Source: Clostridia bacterium
GTDB taxonomy: Bacteria; Bacillota; Clostridia; Christensenellales; Borkfalkiaceae
Assembly: GCA_029066845.1 (NCBI GenBank)
Contig: JAIEFR010000016.1
Span: 62,001-126,000 of the forward strand
Direction of reading: 5' to 3'
DNA: 64,000 bases
The translations under genes were made by a program, and so were the position numbers. The number at the start of each line of letters is the position of its first letter. Position 1 is the stretch's first letter. Positions 31,945 to 41,055 of this stretch are shown here, piece after piece. The notes under the pieces were generated by a model. That model saw nothing but the letters and a program-made list of their open reading frames with translations. It did not search any database and was not told where the DNA came from.

Positions 31945-32961
31945 ATGGATAACTGGGTTTTAAAAGGGCCTAAGATGCTCGAAAATCAGAAACAGTGCGA
32001 AAGCGAGGTAGACGCAACGCAGGTCAAGGTGCGGGTTTCACACATTCTCGTATCCAACTACGACGCGCTTACCTATACCGGCGCGACCAAAATCGCCTAC
32101 CCCAAGACCCTGGGCAGAATTGCCATAGGCATAGTCACCGAGGCGGGCGAAAACTGCTACGGCGTGACCAAGGGCGCAAGAGTTTATTTAAACGCTATGC
32201 GTCCGTGCGGCAAATGCTATGCCTGCAAGAGCGGTAACCGCGGCGAATGCACCTCCCCCCTTGTTGCGGGACAGGACTTCGACGGATTTATGCGCGACTT
32301 CGTTGTGTGCGACTATACCGACGTTTCGGTCATTCCCGACAGTGTGGACGATTTTCTGGCGCTGTGCATAGAAAACGTGGCTTTGGCAGAAAATATCTAT
32401 GATAAACTCAATCTGTCTACGGGCAGCAGAGTGGCGATAGTCGGCGGCGGCTTTTTGGGCTCCGTGCTGGCGCAGATTGCCCTTTACCACAAGCTTGTGC
32501 CCATAGTTATAGACAACTATGCCAAGAACGTGGAAAGGCTGCAGAAGAGCGGCGTTTACTTTACCTTCTCCGCGGACGACACGCTTGCCTCCAACATAGA
32601 GAACGCGACCAGCGGAAATATGTGCGACGCGGCGATATACACGTCCTGCTGTAAGCTTTCGCCGTCCGTGCCCGCAAGCGTGCTGGCAAGCCACAAGGAT
32701 ATGGTTCTGGGCGGGTTCTGCACCGTCAACTTCACTATGGATACCGCGCCGCTATTCGAAAAGAATCTGCGCGTGTACTCCGTTTCCGACGGGTTCGGCT
32801 ACACCGAAACGGCAATAAATATGCTTGTGCACGGCGCGCTGGATTTAAGCCACTTCGAAAAGGAAGTTCTGACCGAGTTCAATCTCCCCGCGCTTCTTAC
32901 CGAACGTGCCGAGAAGTTCTCGCAGGACAGCAAGATGGTCGTATTGAAGCTCATTCTTTAA
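31945..32961 (+). CDS. MDR-superfamily alcohol dehydrogenase-like protein lacking catalytic zinc ligands
   Basis: A 338 aa medium-chain dehydrogenase/reductase. The structural-zinc lobe is intact (C88, C91, C94, C102 in PCGKCYACKSGNRGEC) and a Rossmann motif VGGGFLGSVLA is present. The catalytic zinc site is not: the usual cysteine of the GxCGxD loop is S37 in LVSNYDALTYTG, and the usual GHE is replaced by LGR at 57-59. It may therefore not be a classical zinc alcohol dehydrogenase. No Shine-Dalgarno is seen. Substrate unknown. The downstream cls gene is 36 nt away. Confidence 0.8.
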   Translation: MDNWVLKGPKMLENQKQCESEVDATQVKVRVSHILVSNYDALTYTGATKIAYPKTLGRIAIGIVTEAGENCYGVTKGARVYLNAMRPCGKCYACKSGNRGECTSPLVAGQDFDGFMRDFVVCDYTDVSVIPDSVDDFLALCIENVALAENIYDKLNLSTGSRVAIVGGGFLGSVLAQIALYHKLVPIVIDNYAKNVERLQKSGVYFTFSADDTLASNIENATSGNMCDAAIYTSCCKLSPSVPASVLASHKDMVLGGFCTVNFTMDTAPLFEKNLRVYSVSDGFGYTETAINMLVHGALDLSHFEKEVLTEFNLPALLTERAEKFSQDSKMVVLKLIL

Positions 32962-32997
32962 ACCCATCGGCTGCGCGTAAGACTAAACTTTTTTCCT

Positions 32998-34365
32998 ATG
33001 CGCTTTCTCAGGTTTGTATTTTCACGGTTCTTTATATGCATTACCGTAATTGCGGCGCTCATCGCCGCAATTATTTTTTTGTGCGTTTATATCCACTCCC
33101 TTCTGCCCGCCGCCGCGGCGATAGGGCTTGCATACGCGCTGTCGGTGATAGCTGCGCTGTGCCTGCTGCTGGGCAAGAGCCCCTTCGAATTCAAATGCGG
33201 CTGGCTGACCCTTATAGTCGCCCTGCCCATCGTCGGCTCGGTTTTATACTATATATCCTATCTCAGCCGTTGCGAAAAGAGCGAAAGCTACCGCGTTATG
33301 CCGTCCGCAGGCTGTTCGGGCTTCGAATACTTTGCCGACGGCGCGGAGTATCTCGACCGCCTTATATCGCTCATTTCCACCGCCAAAAGAAAAGTCTATC
33401 TGGAATACTATATATTTGCCAAGGGGCATATCTGGAGTGCGGTGAACAGAGAGCTGAAAAAGGCGCTTGCCCGCGGCGTGGAAGTAAAGATTATATACGA
33501 CGGACTGGGCAGCGCGCTGCGTGCACCCAAGAAGGATTTCAAAGAGCTTAAAAAGGCGGGCGCGCAGATAAAGGTATTCAACAAGCTGATACCCGTTCCC
33601 GCTTCGCGCCTCAACTTCCGCGACCACAGAAAGATTGCCGCCATAGACCAAAGCGCGGTGTTTCTGGGCGGCGTGAATATTGCCGACGAGTACGCAAATC
33701 TGTCCTCGCCGCACGGCTACTGGAAGGACGGCGGCGCACTCTTTTACGGAAAAATCGCAAAGGTATATTCGGACGTGTTTCTTTCCGCGTTCGACGGCAG
33801 CGAGCTTGAAACGCCCGCCCCCAGTGAAGACAAGTTTACTCTTTACCCTATGACCGACGAGCCCGAACACGGCGGAAGCCTGTGCGAGGACTACCTTGCG
33901 GGCGCGATAAACTGCGCCAAACGCAGAGTGTATGTCTTTACCCCCTACCTGTGTATGGGTGACAAGCTGGGCGACGCGCTGACATTTGCCGTACGGCGGG
34001 GCGCGGACGTCAAAATAATAATTCCCAAAATTCCCGACAAAAAGCTGACTTACGCCATAACCAAGACCTACGCAAAAAAGCTTGCCGCAAAGGGCGTGCG
34101 CGTCTACACCTACACACCGGGTTTTATGCACTTTAAGGGCGTGATATGCGACGACCGCGCGTTTCTGGGCAGCTACAACTTCGACTACCGCTCTATGCGG
34201 CTCAACTACGAATGCGGCGTTGCCGGCGGCGAAAAGCTTGCGGATGAAATGGCGCGCGACTTCGAGGCGTGCCTTGCGCTGTGCGCCCGGTTGGAATACA
34301 AACGCCAGAGCGCAGTAGCAAGACTTTTGGGCGCGCTGCTCTGCCTTTTTGCTCCCCTGGTTTAG
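32998..34365 (+). CDS. cls: cardiolipin synthase
   Basis: Cls condenses two phosphatidylglycerols to cardiolipin. The 455 aa protein has two N-terminal membrane segments, then two phospholipase D HKD motifs: H-R-K-x4-D in DHRKIAAIDQS and H-F-K-x4-D in MHFKGVICDDRAFLGSYNFD. The first part of the protein (MRFLRFVFSRFFICITVIAA) is a membrane anchor. Length is slightly below the usual 480-500. A weak -10-like TAAACT lies 8 nt before the ATG; cotranscription with the upstream gene is also possible. Confidence 0.92.
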   Translation: MRFLRFVFSRFFICITVIAALIAAIIFLCVYIHSLLPAAAAIGLAYALSVIAALCLLLGKSPFEFKCGWLTLIVALPIVGSVLYYISYLSRCEKSESYRVMPSAGCSGFEYFADGAEYLDRLISLISTAKRKVYLEYYIFAKGHIWSAVNRELKKALARGVEVKIIYDGLGSALRAPKKDFKELKKAGAQIKVFNKLIPVPASRLNFRDHRKIAAIDQSAVFLGGVNIADEYANLSSPHGYWKDGGALFYGKIAKVYSDVFLSAFDGSELETPAPSEDKFTLYPMTDEPEHGGSLCEDYLAGAINCAKRRVYVFTPYLCMGDKLGDALTFAVRRGADVKIIIPKIPDKKLTYAITKTYAKKLAAKGVRVYTYTPGFMHFKGVICDDRAFLGSYNFDYRSMRLNYECGVAGGEKLADEMARDFEACLALCARLEYKRQSAVARLLGALLCLFAPLV

Positions 34366-34394
34366 TTGCGGACCGCGCATTTTTGTGATATATT
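34366..34394 (+). promoter_or_regulatory. possible promoter of the HAD/YfcE pair, leaderless
   Basis: TTGCGG (34366-34371), 17 nt spacer, TGA-TATATT (34389-34394), 7 nt before the ATG at 34402. There is no Shine-Dalgarno sequence. Confidence 0.55.
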
Positions 34395-34401
34395 TATTAC
34401 G

Positions 34402-35190
34402 ATGATTAAACTTATTGCGTGCGATTTGGACGGTACGCTGCTTCCGCCCGACAAGAAGATGCCCGAAGAAACCTTTGCGCTCATTGAGAAATTTGCGGCA
34501 GAGGGCGGCGTTTTTGCGCCCGCAAGCGGCAGACAGCTGCCCAACCTCTTAAAGCTGTTTGCGCCCGTCGCGGACAAGATTGCGGTAATTGCGGAAAACG
34601 GCGGACTGGTGTGGTATAAAGGCGAGATAATCTTTTCCGACCCCACCCCTTCGGAGGACGTGCTCCGCGCACTGAAAATAATACGGTTACAGAAAGGGCT
34701 TTACCCCGTTTTATCCTGCGCCGACTGCGCGTATTACGAGGACGGTTATCCGCGCTTTATCGAAATTTTAAAGAGGTCGTACTCCTCCGAAAAGAAGGTT
34801 GACAGCCTCGACGAAATTGCGGGCGGCGTGAGCGCGCTGAAAATTTCGGTGTGGGACGATTTGCCCGCCGCCGAACACGGCGGTAAAATTCTGCCGCCGC
34901 TCATAGACGGGCTACGCACTATGATTTCGGGCTACGACTGGCTGGACGTGAGCGTTGCGCACGCCAACAAGGGCAGAGCGCTGGAAGCACTTATGGCGCG
35001 CCTTGGCGTAAAACGCGAGCTGTGCGCGGCGTTCGGCGACCATATGAACGATTACGAAATGCTGAAAGCGAGCGGCTTGCCCTTCGTGACCGCTAACGCG
35101 TATCCGCCGCTCAAAGAGCTTATCGGCGAGGAAATACCCTCCAACGCGGAGTTCGGCGTAATTAAAAAATTAAAGGAGTTTATTTTATGA
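34402..35190 (+). CDS. Cof-type HAD superfamily phosphatase
   Basis: The 262 aa product starts MIKLIACDLDGTLLPPDKK with the catalytic nucleophile D8 and acid/base D10, and ends with the family's GDHMNDYEML loop. Such HAD type IIB enzymes dephosphorylate sugar phosphates or cofactors; the substrate cannot be read from sequence. The ATG at 34402 replaces an upstream reading from 34366, because the conserved motif sits at its N-terminus. It overlaps the next gene by 4 nt. Confidence 0.88.
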   Translation: MIKLIACDLDGTLLPPDKKMPEETFALIEKFAAEGGVFAPASGRQLPNLLKLFAPVADKIAVIAENGGLVWYKGEIIFSDPTPSEDVLRALKIIRLQKGLYPVLSCADCAYYEDGYPRFIEILKRSYSSEKKVDSLDEIAGGVSALKISVWDDLPAAEHGGKILPPLIDGLRTMISGYDWLDVSVAHANKGRALEALMARLGVKRELCAAFGDHMNDYEMLKASGLPFVTANAYPPLKELIGEEIPSNAEFGVIKKLKEFIL

Positions 35191-35690
35191 AGTTGTTAAT
35201 CGCATCGGACATTCACGGTTCGGCAAAATGGTGCGAAAAGCTGGTGTCCGCGTTCGACAGAGAGGGCGCGAACAGGCTGGTTCTGCTCGGCGATATTTTA
35301 TATCACGGACCGAGAAATCCTCTGCCCGACGAGTATTCGCCCAAGGACGTGTGCGCAATGCTCAACCCCCTTGCGAACAGAATAACCGCCGTGCGCGGCA
35401 ACTGCGACAGCGAGGTTGACCAGATGGTGCTTGACTTTAACATATCATCCGACTACGCGGAAATATGGGACGGCGCAGTGAAAATCACTCTTTCGCACGG
35501 GCACAGGCCCGTTCCCCCTCTCGGCGCGGGTGACTACTACATAACGGGGCACACCCACGTTCCCCTCAACTGCGTAGAAAAGGAAGGTTATATTCACCTC
35601 AACCCCGGCTCGGTTTCTCTCCCCAAGGAAAACAGCGAGCACGGCTATATACTGTATGAAAACGGAAAGTTTGTCTTTAAAGCCTTGTAA
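35187..35690 (+). CDS. yfcE: YfcE-family metallophosphodiesterase
   Basis: The 167 aa protein is a calcineurin-like phosphoesterase: SDIHG at the N-terminus, LLGDILYHGP, VRGNCDSEVD and GHTHVPL, which together hold the two-metal centre. The compact length and order match the YfcE/MJ0936 group. It is translationally coupled to the HAD gene by a 4 nt overlap and followed by a strong terminator. Confidence 0.9.
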   Translation: MKLLIASDIHGSAKWCEKLVSAFDREGANRLVLLGDILYHGPRNPLPDEYSPKDVCAMLNPLANRITAVRGNCDSEVDQMVLDFNISSDYAEIWDGAVKITLSHGHRPVPPLGAGDYYITGHTHVPLNCVEKEGYIHLNPGSVSLPKENSEHGYILYENGKFVFKAL

Positions 35691-35692
35691 AT

Positions 35693-35729
35693 AAAAAAGC
35701 CGCGCGGCAATTCTGCCGCGCGGCTTTTT
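35693..35729 (+). terminator. terminator after yfcE
   Basis: GCCGCGCGGCA / TGCCGCGCGGC hairpin with AAAAAA before and TTTTT after; it could work in both directions. Confidence 0.9.
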
Positions 35730-35763
35730 ACGTGATTAAATTATTCTGACAACGACACACGAC

Positions 35764-36000
35764 TTACGCAAGTATAAGTCTGCCGTTGAGCGCAAGGTAG
35801 ATCAGGTCGATTAAGCACAGAATCCAGCTCCACCCTACCACGAGGAAAAGCACGAACACCACTATGCTGACGGCGTCCTTTTTGTTGACGGCTACGCTGA
35901 GCCTGACCAGGCACTCCACAATCCAGCCCACAAAGGGAATTAAAAGCAGAAGTATCTGGACCAGTCTGTCCTGTTTATTGAACCATTTATCAAAAGTCAT
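35764..36000 (-). CDS. small membrane protein, 78 aa
   Basis: Two membrane segments: VQILLLLIPFVGWIVECLV and SIVVFVLFLVVGWSWILCLI, closing with DLIYLALNGRLILA. It is related by layout to the next gene: both have a FxxW in the first segment, a middle basic loop and a W-x-L-x-DLI ending. Start at 36000 is supported by AAGGAGTG. Function unknown; probably cotranscribed with 36120-36338 through a hairpin. Confidence 0.7.
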   Translation of the reverse strand: MTFDKWFNKQDRLVQILLLLIPFVGWIVECLVRLSVAVNKKDAVSIVVFVLFLVVGWSWILCLIDLIYLALNGRLILA

Positions 36001-36072
36001 TTTTGCACTCCTTAAATTTTTGACTTTATATTCATATGCCGCGGATAAAAAAATGATTACCTCTGATAAAAG

Positions 36073-36104
36073 AAATTCAGCCCGACGCACGTCGGGCTGA
36101 ATTT
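36073..36104 (-). terminator. hairpin between the two small membrane protein genes
   Basis: AAATTCAGCCCGAC / GTCGGGCTGAATTT hairpin with a T-rich tail on the minus strand. Confidence 0.7.
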
Positions 36105-36119
36105 TGACTTTGTTCTAAC

Positions 36120-36338
36120 TTAGATATTAAGTAAGCGCAAAATGTGGCCGCTGAAGATCATAAGAATCAGGTCGATAAGCCAGATAAGCCAACCGCCGAA
36201 GATACGAATGATGCCTGCAACGATCTTACCCTCGGAAAAACGGGTAATCATACCCAGAATCCAAGCGGTGAAAGGGATGATTGCCAGAATAACGCTTATT
36301 ACTCTGTTAAGTCCGAAATAATCTTTCTTGCTTGCCAT
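36120..36338 (-). CDS. small membrane protein, 72 aa
   Basis: Two membrane segments (ISVILAIIPFTAWILGMIT and IRIFGGWLIWLIDLILMIFS) around a short polar loop. It is a probable paralogue of the 78 aa protein beside it. AAGGAGAC precedes the ATG. Such two-helix proteins could be membrane-stress peptides; no function can be assigned. Confidence 0.7.
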   Translation of the reverse strand: MASKKDYFGLNRVISVILAIIPFTAWILGMITRFSEGKIVAGIIRIFGGWLIWLIDLILMIFSGHILRLLNI

Positions 36339-36370
36339 TTTCAGTCTCCTTTGTTCTTTTTACTGTCTAT

Positions 36371-36398
36371 ATTATATCACACTTTGCGTATAAGTCAA
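36371..36398 (-). promoter_or_regulatory. promoter of the small membrane protein genes
   Basis: Minus strand TTGACT (36393-36398), 16 nt spacer, TGA-TATAAT (36371-36376). It begins right after rplQ, with no clear terminator between. Confidence 0.75.
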
Positions 36399-36418
36399 TT
36401 ATATTTTTATTTTTTCTC

Positions 36419-36925
36419 TTATACGAGCTCTATTATAGCTTCTTCGGCAGCGTCGCCGCGGCGCTGACCCAGAAGATAGATGCGCGTATATCCGCCGCCC
36501 TGTCCAAGCTCTTCCTTGCGCTGAGCGTACTTAGGCGCGATTTCGTTGAACAGCTTCTCCATTAAGGGGTGCTGAATGTCCTTCGTTCTCGCCTTGTACT
36601 CGCTCTTCTTTTCGGAAAAGCCCTTTACTTCCTGCAGGTCGCGAAGCTTTGCCATTAACGCACGGCGTACCGCAAGCTTCTTGGGGCTGTCCTGGATAAC
36701 CTTGGTGGTTACTTCCTTGCCCTTAGCGTCCGTCTTTTTAACCTGCTTCTCTTCGTTGAGGTCGTAAACGCTTATAGCCTTGGTTATTATCTTTTCAACG
36801 TAGGGCTGAAGAGCCTTTGCCTTAGCCGCCGTCGTCTGTATTTTGCCGTACCACAAAAGCTCGGACGCCTGATTCCTGAGCAATGCGTTTCTCTGTTCTG
36901 ATGTTCTTCCTAATTTTGCGGGCAT
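36419..36925 (-). CDS. rplQ: 50S ribosomal protein L17
   Basis: L17 begins with the typical [20 protein letters not shown]. The 168 aa length includes an insertion of about 40 residues in the middle ([20 protein letters not shown]) relative to the shorter 115-130 aa forms. Last gene of the alpha-operon segment, 4 nt after rpoA. Confidence 0.95.
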   Translation of the reverse strand: MPAKLGRTSEQRNALLRNQASELLWYGKIQTTAAKAKALQPYVEKIITKAISVYDLNEEKQVKKTDAKGKEVTTKVIQDSPKKLAVRRALMAKLRDLQEVKGFSEKKSEYKARTKDIQHPLMEKLFNEIAPKYAQRKEELGQGGGYTRIYLLGQRRGDAAEEAIIELV

Positions 36926-36929
36926 CTTA

Positions 36930-37883
36930 TTAGTCCTCCTTGTTAGCTAACGAAAGTCCGTAGGACTGTAATTTCAGAATTACTTCGTCCAGCGACTTTC
37001 TGCCAAGGTTGCGCACCTTGAGCATTTCGTCTTCCGTCTTCTTGGTCAGATCCTCAACCGTATGGATGTTTGCGCGCTTTAAGCAGTTGTAGGAGCGCAC
37101 GGACAAGTCCATATCCTCGATTGCCATTGCAAGAATTTTCTGCTGACGGTCGTCCTCGTTCTTGACGAGTATGTCCATATCTTTAATCGTTTCCGACAAA
37201 TCGACGAAAAGTCCGATATGGTCCTGCATAATCTTTGCCGCAAGCGACACGATTTCCTTCGCGGAGAACGCGCCGTTCGTCCATACTTCCAGAACAAGCT
37301 TGTCGTAATCGGTATTCTGACCGACTCTCGTATTTTCTACGCTGTAATTAACTTTCTTTACGGGCGTATAGATGGAGTCGATGGGAATATAGTCGATAAG
37401 TTCGGTCTTGGTGTGGTCCGCACCCTTGTAACCCCTGCCGCGGCCGATGGTGATTTCCATATCGATTTTGCCGCCTTCGTCAACCGTGCAGATGTGCTGG
37501 TCGCCGTTGATAATTTCCAGCTCGGCGTCCTGCTCTATATCACTTGCCTTGACTTCGCAGGGTCCTTCCTTGTAGAGGTGAACGACCTTTATATAATCTT
37601 TATCGGTTATTTTCGTCTTGATTGCAAGAGTTTTTAAATTGAGAATTATCTCGGTAACGTCCTCTTTGACGCCTGCTATGGGCGAAAATTCGTGCTTGAC
37701 CGAGCCGTCCAAAAATCTTATGCCCTGAGCCGCAGCGCCGGGAAGAGCAGACAGCAATATTCTTCTAAGGCAGTTGCCTATTGTAAGTCCGAAGCCCTTT
37801 TCCAGGGGTTCTACAACGACCTTTGCGTATGACTGATTCTCACTTTCCACCACTTCGATCTTGGGTATATCTATCTCAATCAT
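36930..37883 (-). CDS. rpoA: DNA-directed RNA polymerase subunit alpha
   Basis: RpoA (317 aa) dimerises to start RNA polymerase assembly. The N-terminal domain has [20 protein letters not shown]; the C-terminal domain that contacts UP elements and activators has [12 protein letters not shown] and [12 protein letters not shown]. Normal length. It lies between rpsD and rplQ, as usual. Confidence 0.97.
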   Translation of the reverse strand: MIEIDIPKIEVVESENQSYAKVVVEPLEKGFGLTIGNCLRRILLSALPGAAAQGIRFLDGSVKHEFSPIAGVKEDVTEIILNLKTLAIKTKITDKDYIKVVHLYKEGPCEVKASDIEQDAELEIINGDQHICTVDEGGKIDMEITIGRGRGYKGADHTKTELIDYIPIDSIYTPVKKVNYSVENTRVGQNTDYDKLVLEVWTNGAFSAKEIVSLAAKIMQDHIGLFVDLSETIKDMDILVKNEDDRQQKILAMAIEDMDLSVRSYNCLKRANIHTVEDLTKKTEDEMLKVRNLGRKSLDEVILKLQSYGLSLANKED

Positions 37884-37907
37884 ATACTACCTCCTATTTT
37901 TTATGAA

Positions 37908-38531
37908 TTACTTGGAGTACAACTCGACAATCATATGCTCTGCAATCTGGCTGTCTATATCGTCTCTTGCGGGAAGCGCAATAATCTTGCCTTCCAGCTT
38001 TTCGGGGCTGAATTCCAACCACTTAGGCATATTTGCTGCCTTTGCGGATTTGATTCCCTCGAAGTATTTGTTGGAGGTCTTGCTCTCCTTTACGGCTATA
38101 ACGTCGCCTGCCTTTACGATGAAGGAGGGAACGTTTACCTTTTTACCGTTTACGGTGAAGTGTCCGTGGTTGACAAGCTGTCTTGCCTGTGCGCGGGATA
38201 CGCCGATACCCATTCTGTAAACGACGTTGTCAAGTCTTCTTTCGAGAAGGGAGAGCATATTTTCACCGGTGATGCCCTTCATTCTGTCCGCGCGCTCGTA
38301 ATAAGCCCTGAACTGACCTTCCTGTACGCCGTAAATACGCTTAACCTTCTGCTTTTCGCGAAGCTGCTGACCGTATTCGGAAACCTTCTTTCTGCCTGCG
38401 CCGTGTACGCCGGGAGCTACGGGACGCTTTTCGAACGGGCACTTGCCGTTATAACATTTATCGCCCTTCAAAAAGAGCTTTGCGCCTTCTCTTCTGCAAA
38501 GGCGGCATTTTGCTTCTCTGTAAGTTGCCAT
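37908..38531 (-). CDS. rpsD: 30S ribosomal protein S4, zinc-binding type
   Basis: S4 (207 aa) initiates 30S assembly. The N-terminal cysteines C9, C12, C26 and C31 form the zinc site of the C+ form, and the S4 RNA-binding domain contains [20 protein letters not shown]. In Bacillus rpsD is monocistronic and autoregulated; here it sits in the alpha operon. Confidence 0.96.
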   Translation of the reverse strand: MATYREAKCRLCRREGAKLFLKGDKCYNGKCPFEKRPVAPGVHGAGRKKVSEYGQQLREKQKVKRIYGVQEGQFRAYYERADRMKGITGENMLSLLERRLDNVVYRMGIGVSRAQARQLVNHGHFTVNGKKVNVPSFIVKAGDVIAVKESKTSNKYFEGIKSAKAANMPKWLEFSPEKLEGKIIALPARDDIDSQIAEHMIVELYSK

Positions 38532-38549
38532 AATCTATTTTGTCCTCCT

Positions 38550-38951
38550 TTATACTCTGCGACGCTTAGGCGGTCTGCATCCGTTGTGGGGTATGGGTGA
38601 AACGTCGGCGATAAGCGTGATTTCAAGCTCGCAGTTCGCAAGTGCGCGGATTGCGGACTCCCTGCCTGCGCCGGGACCCTTAACGTAGACTTCGACAGAG
38701 CGGAGTCCGTGCTCTTTTGCCGCCTTTGCAGCCGTTTCGCAAGCCATCTGCGCCGCGAAAGGAGTGCCCTTTCTCGAACCCTTGAAGCCGAGTGCGCCTG
38801 CGCTCGACTGGCTGATTGCGTTGCCCTGCATATCGGTTACGGTCACCAAAGTATTGTTGAAAGATGACTGAATGTGTACCTGACCTTTATCGACCTTTTT
38901 AAGCTCTTTACGCTTTCTGGTTGTGGTCGTCTTTTTAGTAGCTGCTGCCAT
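38550..38951 (-). CDS. rpsK: 30S ribosomal protein S11
   Basis: S11 (133 aa) has the conserved [16 protein letters not shown] and [13 protein letters not shown] segments, and ends in the typical [11 protein letters not shown]. It forms part of the 30S platform. An N-terminal Lys/Thr-rich extension of about 15 residues precedes the core. Confidence 0.97.
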   Translation of the reverse strand: MAAATKKTTTTRKRKELKKVDKGQVHIQSSFNNTLVTVTDMQGNAISQSSAGALGFKGSRKGTPFAAQMACETAAKAAKEHGLRSVEVYVKGPGAGRESAIRALANCELEITLIADVSPIPHNGCRPPKRRRV

Positions 38952-38974
38952 AAATTCTTAAATCCTCCCTGACC

Positions 38975-39349
38975 TTACTTTGCGCCCTTCTTCTTGGCTA
39001 CCGTGCGGCGGGGACCCTTTCTCGTCCTCGCGTTTCTCTTGGAAGATTGTCCTCTTACGGGAAGTCCCTTTCTGTGACGGATTCCTCTGTAAGAACCTAT
39101 TTCCATAAGTCTTTTGATGTTGAGCGATACTTCCGAGCGGAGTTCGCCTTCTACTCTGTAATTATGGTCGATATACTCTCTGAGTTTGGAAACTGCGGTT
39201 TCGTCCAGATCCTTAACCCTGGTATCGGGGTTGATGCCTGTTGCCGCAAGAATCTTTTTGGAAGTTGCCAAACCTATACCGAAAATATAGGTAAGACCAA
39301 TTTCGATTCTCTTCTCTCTGGGTAAATCTACACCGGCAATACGTGCCAT
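38975..39349 (-). CDS. rpsM: 30S ribosomal protein S13
   Basis: S13 (124 aa) starts [20 protein letters not shown] and ends with the basic [18 protein letters not shown] tail that reaches the tRNAs in the A and P sites. First gene of the rpsM-rpsK-rpsD-rpoA-rplQ unit, which has its own promoter and a leader of about 200 nt. Confidence 0.97.
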   Translation of the reverse strand: MARIAGVDLPREKRIEIGLTYIFGIGLATSKKILAATGINPDTRVKDLDETAVSKLREYIDHNYRVEGELRSEVSLNIKRLMEIGSYRGIRHRKGLPVRGQSSKRNARTRKGPRRTVAKKKGAK

Positions 39350-39559
39350 ACGATTTATTTCCTCCGTTAATAATCTTGAAATTTAATATTGTAATATATA
39401 GAGCCGTATGCGCCTTAAGGGTAAGTTTTGGTTTTGGAATGAATACCCCCCAATGCCGTATACGGAATTGTTTTCGCGCTTTTAAAACGCAAAAGCACAC
39501 CCGCTCCACACCGTTTTTCACGCGTGGCGGGTTACTTTAACCGAAAATCTGCAACGTAC
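39350..39559 (-). promoter_or_regulatory. leader region of the rpsM operon
   Basis: About 200 nt of untranslated leader on the minus strand. It contains the palindrome CCGTATACGG and a GC-rich pairing segment near 39480-39535. It may hold a ribosomal-protein binding site, but I cannot match a known leader. GGAGG precedes the rpsM ATG. Confidence 0.45.
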
Positions 39560-39589
39560 ATTATATCACACGTTGTTTTTAAAAAGCAA
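39560..39589 (-). promoter_or_regulatory. promoter of the rpsM-rplQ segment
   Basis: Minus strand TTGCTT (39584-39589), 18 nt spacer, TGA-TATAAT (39560-39565). It lies between rpmJ and rpsM, so the alpha operon can be transcribed independently of the S10-spc cluster. Confidence 0.75.
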
Positions 39590-39635
39590 GAAAATTTTTG
39601 CCGCTATTATAGGTAATTTTGCAAAATTTGCTCAA

Positions 39636-39752
39636 TTAGCCCTGTCTCTGCTTATGGCTCTTGTTCTTGGAACAGATGACCATAACCTTGCCGTTTCTCT
39701 TGATAACCTTGCATTTATCGCACATAGGTTTAACCGAAGGTCTTACTTTCAT
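39636..39752 (-). CDS. rpmJ: 50S ribosomal protein L36, zinc-binding type
   Basis: A 38-codon gene read directly from the minus strand: [14 protein letters not shown] opening and SHKQRQG ending. Zinc ligands are C11, C14, C27 and H33. It is one residue longer than the common 37 aa form (an extra residue in the SKNKSH loop). It is 38 nt downstream of infA, the usual neighbour. Confidence 0.95.
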   Translation of the reverse strand: MKVRPSVKPMCDKCKVIKRNGKVMVICSKNKSHKQRQG

Positions 39753-39790
39753 TGAATTTATCTCCGTACTTTAATTTTTTTAATATTGGC

Positions 39791-40012
39791 TTAGCCTTTG
39801 CTACGCCAGGTGATGCGGCCTTTCGTCAAATCATAAGGGCTCATTTCCAGCTTAACGTTGTCGCCCTCTATAATTCTTATATAGTTGAGGCGGAGCTTAC
39901 CGGAAATATACGCCGTGATAACGTAACCGTTGGTGAGCTTAACTTTGAAATTTGCGTTGGGCAGGCACTCTATAACTTTGCCTTCCGCTTCGATAACGTC
40001 GTCCTTAGACAA
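39791..40012 (-). CDS. infA: translation initiation factor IF-1
   Basis: The 73 aa OB-fold protein has the conserved [19 protein letters not shown] and [20 protein letters not shown]. It blocks the A site during initiation. The second residue context (MSKDDVIE) matches the family. It follows the KOW protein gene by 18 nt. Confidence 0.97.
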   Translation of the reverse strand: MSKDDVIEAEGKVIECLPNANFKVKLTNGYVITAYISGKLRLNYIRIIEGDNVKLEMSPYDLTKGRITWRSKG

Positions 40013-40030
40013 AACTTTACGTCCTCCGAT

Positions 40031-40312
40031 TTAACTTTTTTCACCGTCCGCCGCAATATTTTTCAATATATAGGCGACGCGGTTATCGAAAGCCCCGTCC
40101 CACGGAAAGGTAACTCCTTCCTCCGCAACGTTGCGCGGCGTAAGACGCAGGTGCTTAACGTTCTTTTTCTTGGGATTTCCAAGCTTTCTCTTTACTCCGT
40201 CCGCAACCAGCACGCAATCCGAACGCACCTCGCACACGACGTAAAAGCAACCCTTGTCCTTCCCCTGCACACTTTCAACTATTTCTCCCCTTTCGGGGTT
40301 CTTTACTTTCAT
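40031..40312 (-). CDS. KOW-domain RNA-binding protein (L14e-like)
   Basis: The 93 aa product opens with a KOW-type beta-barrel (GEIVESVQGKDKGCFYVV) and ends in a charged tail. Clostridia commonly carry such a protein between map and infA; it is related to eukaryotic/archaeal L14e-type KOW proteins but its role is not established. It overlaps the map stop codon by 4 nt, so expression is coupled. Confidence 0.85.
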   Translation of the reverse strand: MKVKNPERGEIVESVQGKDKGCFYVVCEVRSDCVLVADGVKRKLGNPKKKNVKHLRLTPRNVAEEGVTFPWDGAFDNRVAYILKNIAADGEKS

Positions 40313-41055
40313 AGAGTTAATATCTCAACTCCGTCCTCTTTTATGAGCACCGTGTTTTCGTAGTGAGCCGCAGGCTTGCCGTCCGCAGTCCTGACCGTCC
40401 AGCCGTCCTTTCTGTCGAAGTCAACCTTGTACGTCCCCATATTTATCATAGGTTCGATACAGATGGTCATTCCCGCTTTGAGGCGCATACCCGTGCCCTT
40501 TCTTCCGTAGTTGGGAACGGACGGGTCCTCGTGCATCTCTCTGCCTATGCCGTGCCCCGTAAGCGCCCTTACGACGCCGTAGCCGTGGCTTTCGGCGTGG
40601 GTCTGCACCGCGTAACCTATATCGTACAGCGGCGTGCCCGCCTTTAAGCCCTCGATTGCCTTAAAGAAACATTCTTCGGTGACTTTGACGAGCTTTCTCT
40701 TTTCCTCGGACACGTTGCCGATTAAAAAGGTTCTGCACGCATCGCCCTGAAAGCCGTTCTTTTCTGCGGTTATGTCTACGCTGACGATGTCGCCATCCTC
40801 TAAAATTCTGTCGCCGGGAATGCCGTGCACGACCACTTCGTTGACCGATACGCACGAGCTTGCGGGATAGCCGCAATAGCCCAGCTCCGACGGAATTGCA
40901 CCGTTCATTGTGATGTACTTATATACGAGTTCGTCCACCTCTTTGGTGGTCATACCCGCGCGGATATGTTTGCCGACGTATTCAAGCGTTTCCCTGACTA
41001 TGCGGCAGGGCTCGCGCATAAGCTCTATTTCCTGTTCGGTCTTGACGTATATCAT
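40309..41055 (-). CDS. map: type I methionine aminopeptidase
   Basis: Map removes the initiator methionine. The 248 aa protein has the five metal ligands of the family in DGDIVSVDITA, GDACRTF, GHGIGREMHEDPSVPNYG, TICIEPM and YENTVLI contexts. It overlaps adk by 4 nt, in the standard secY-adk-map order. Confidence 0.96.
   Translation of the reverse strand: MIYVKTEQEIELMREPCRIVRETLEYVGKHIRAGMTTKEVDELVYKYITMNGAIPSELGYCGYPASSCVSVNEVVVHGIPGDRILEDGDIVSVDITAEKNGFQGDACRTFLIGNVSEEKRKLVKVTEECFFKAIEGLKAGTPLYDIGYAVQTHAESHGYGVVRALTGHGIGREMHEDPSVPNYGRKGTGMRLKAGMTICIEPMINMGTYKVDFDRKDGWTVRTADGKPAAHYENTVLIKEDGVEILTL

Noticed and set aside
33244..34380. 378 aa open frame on the minus strand
   Set aside because: It is antisense to cls, which has both HKD motifs.
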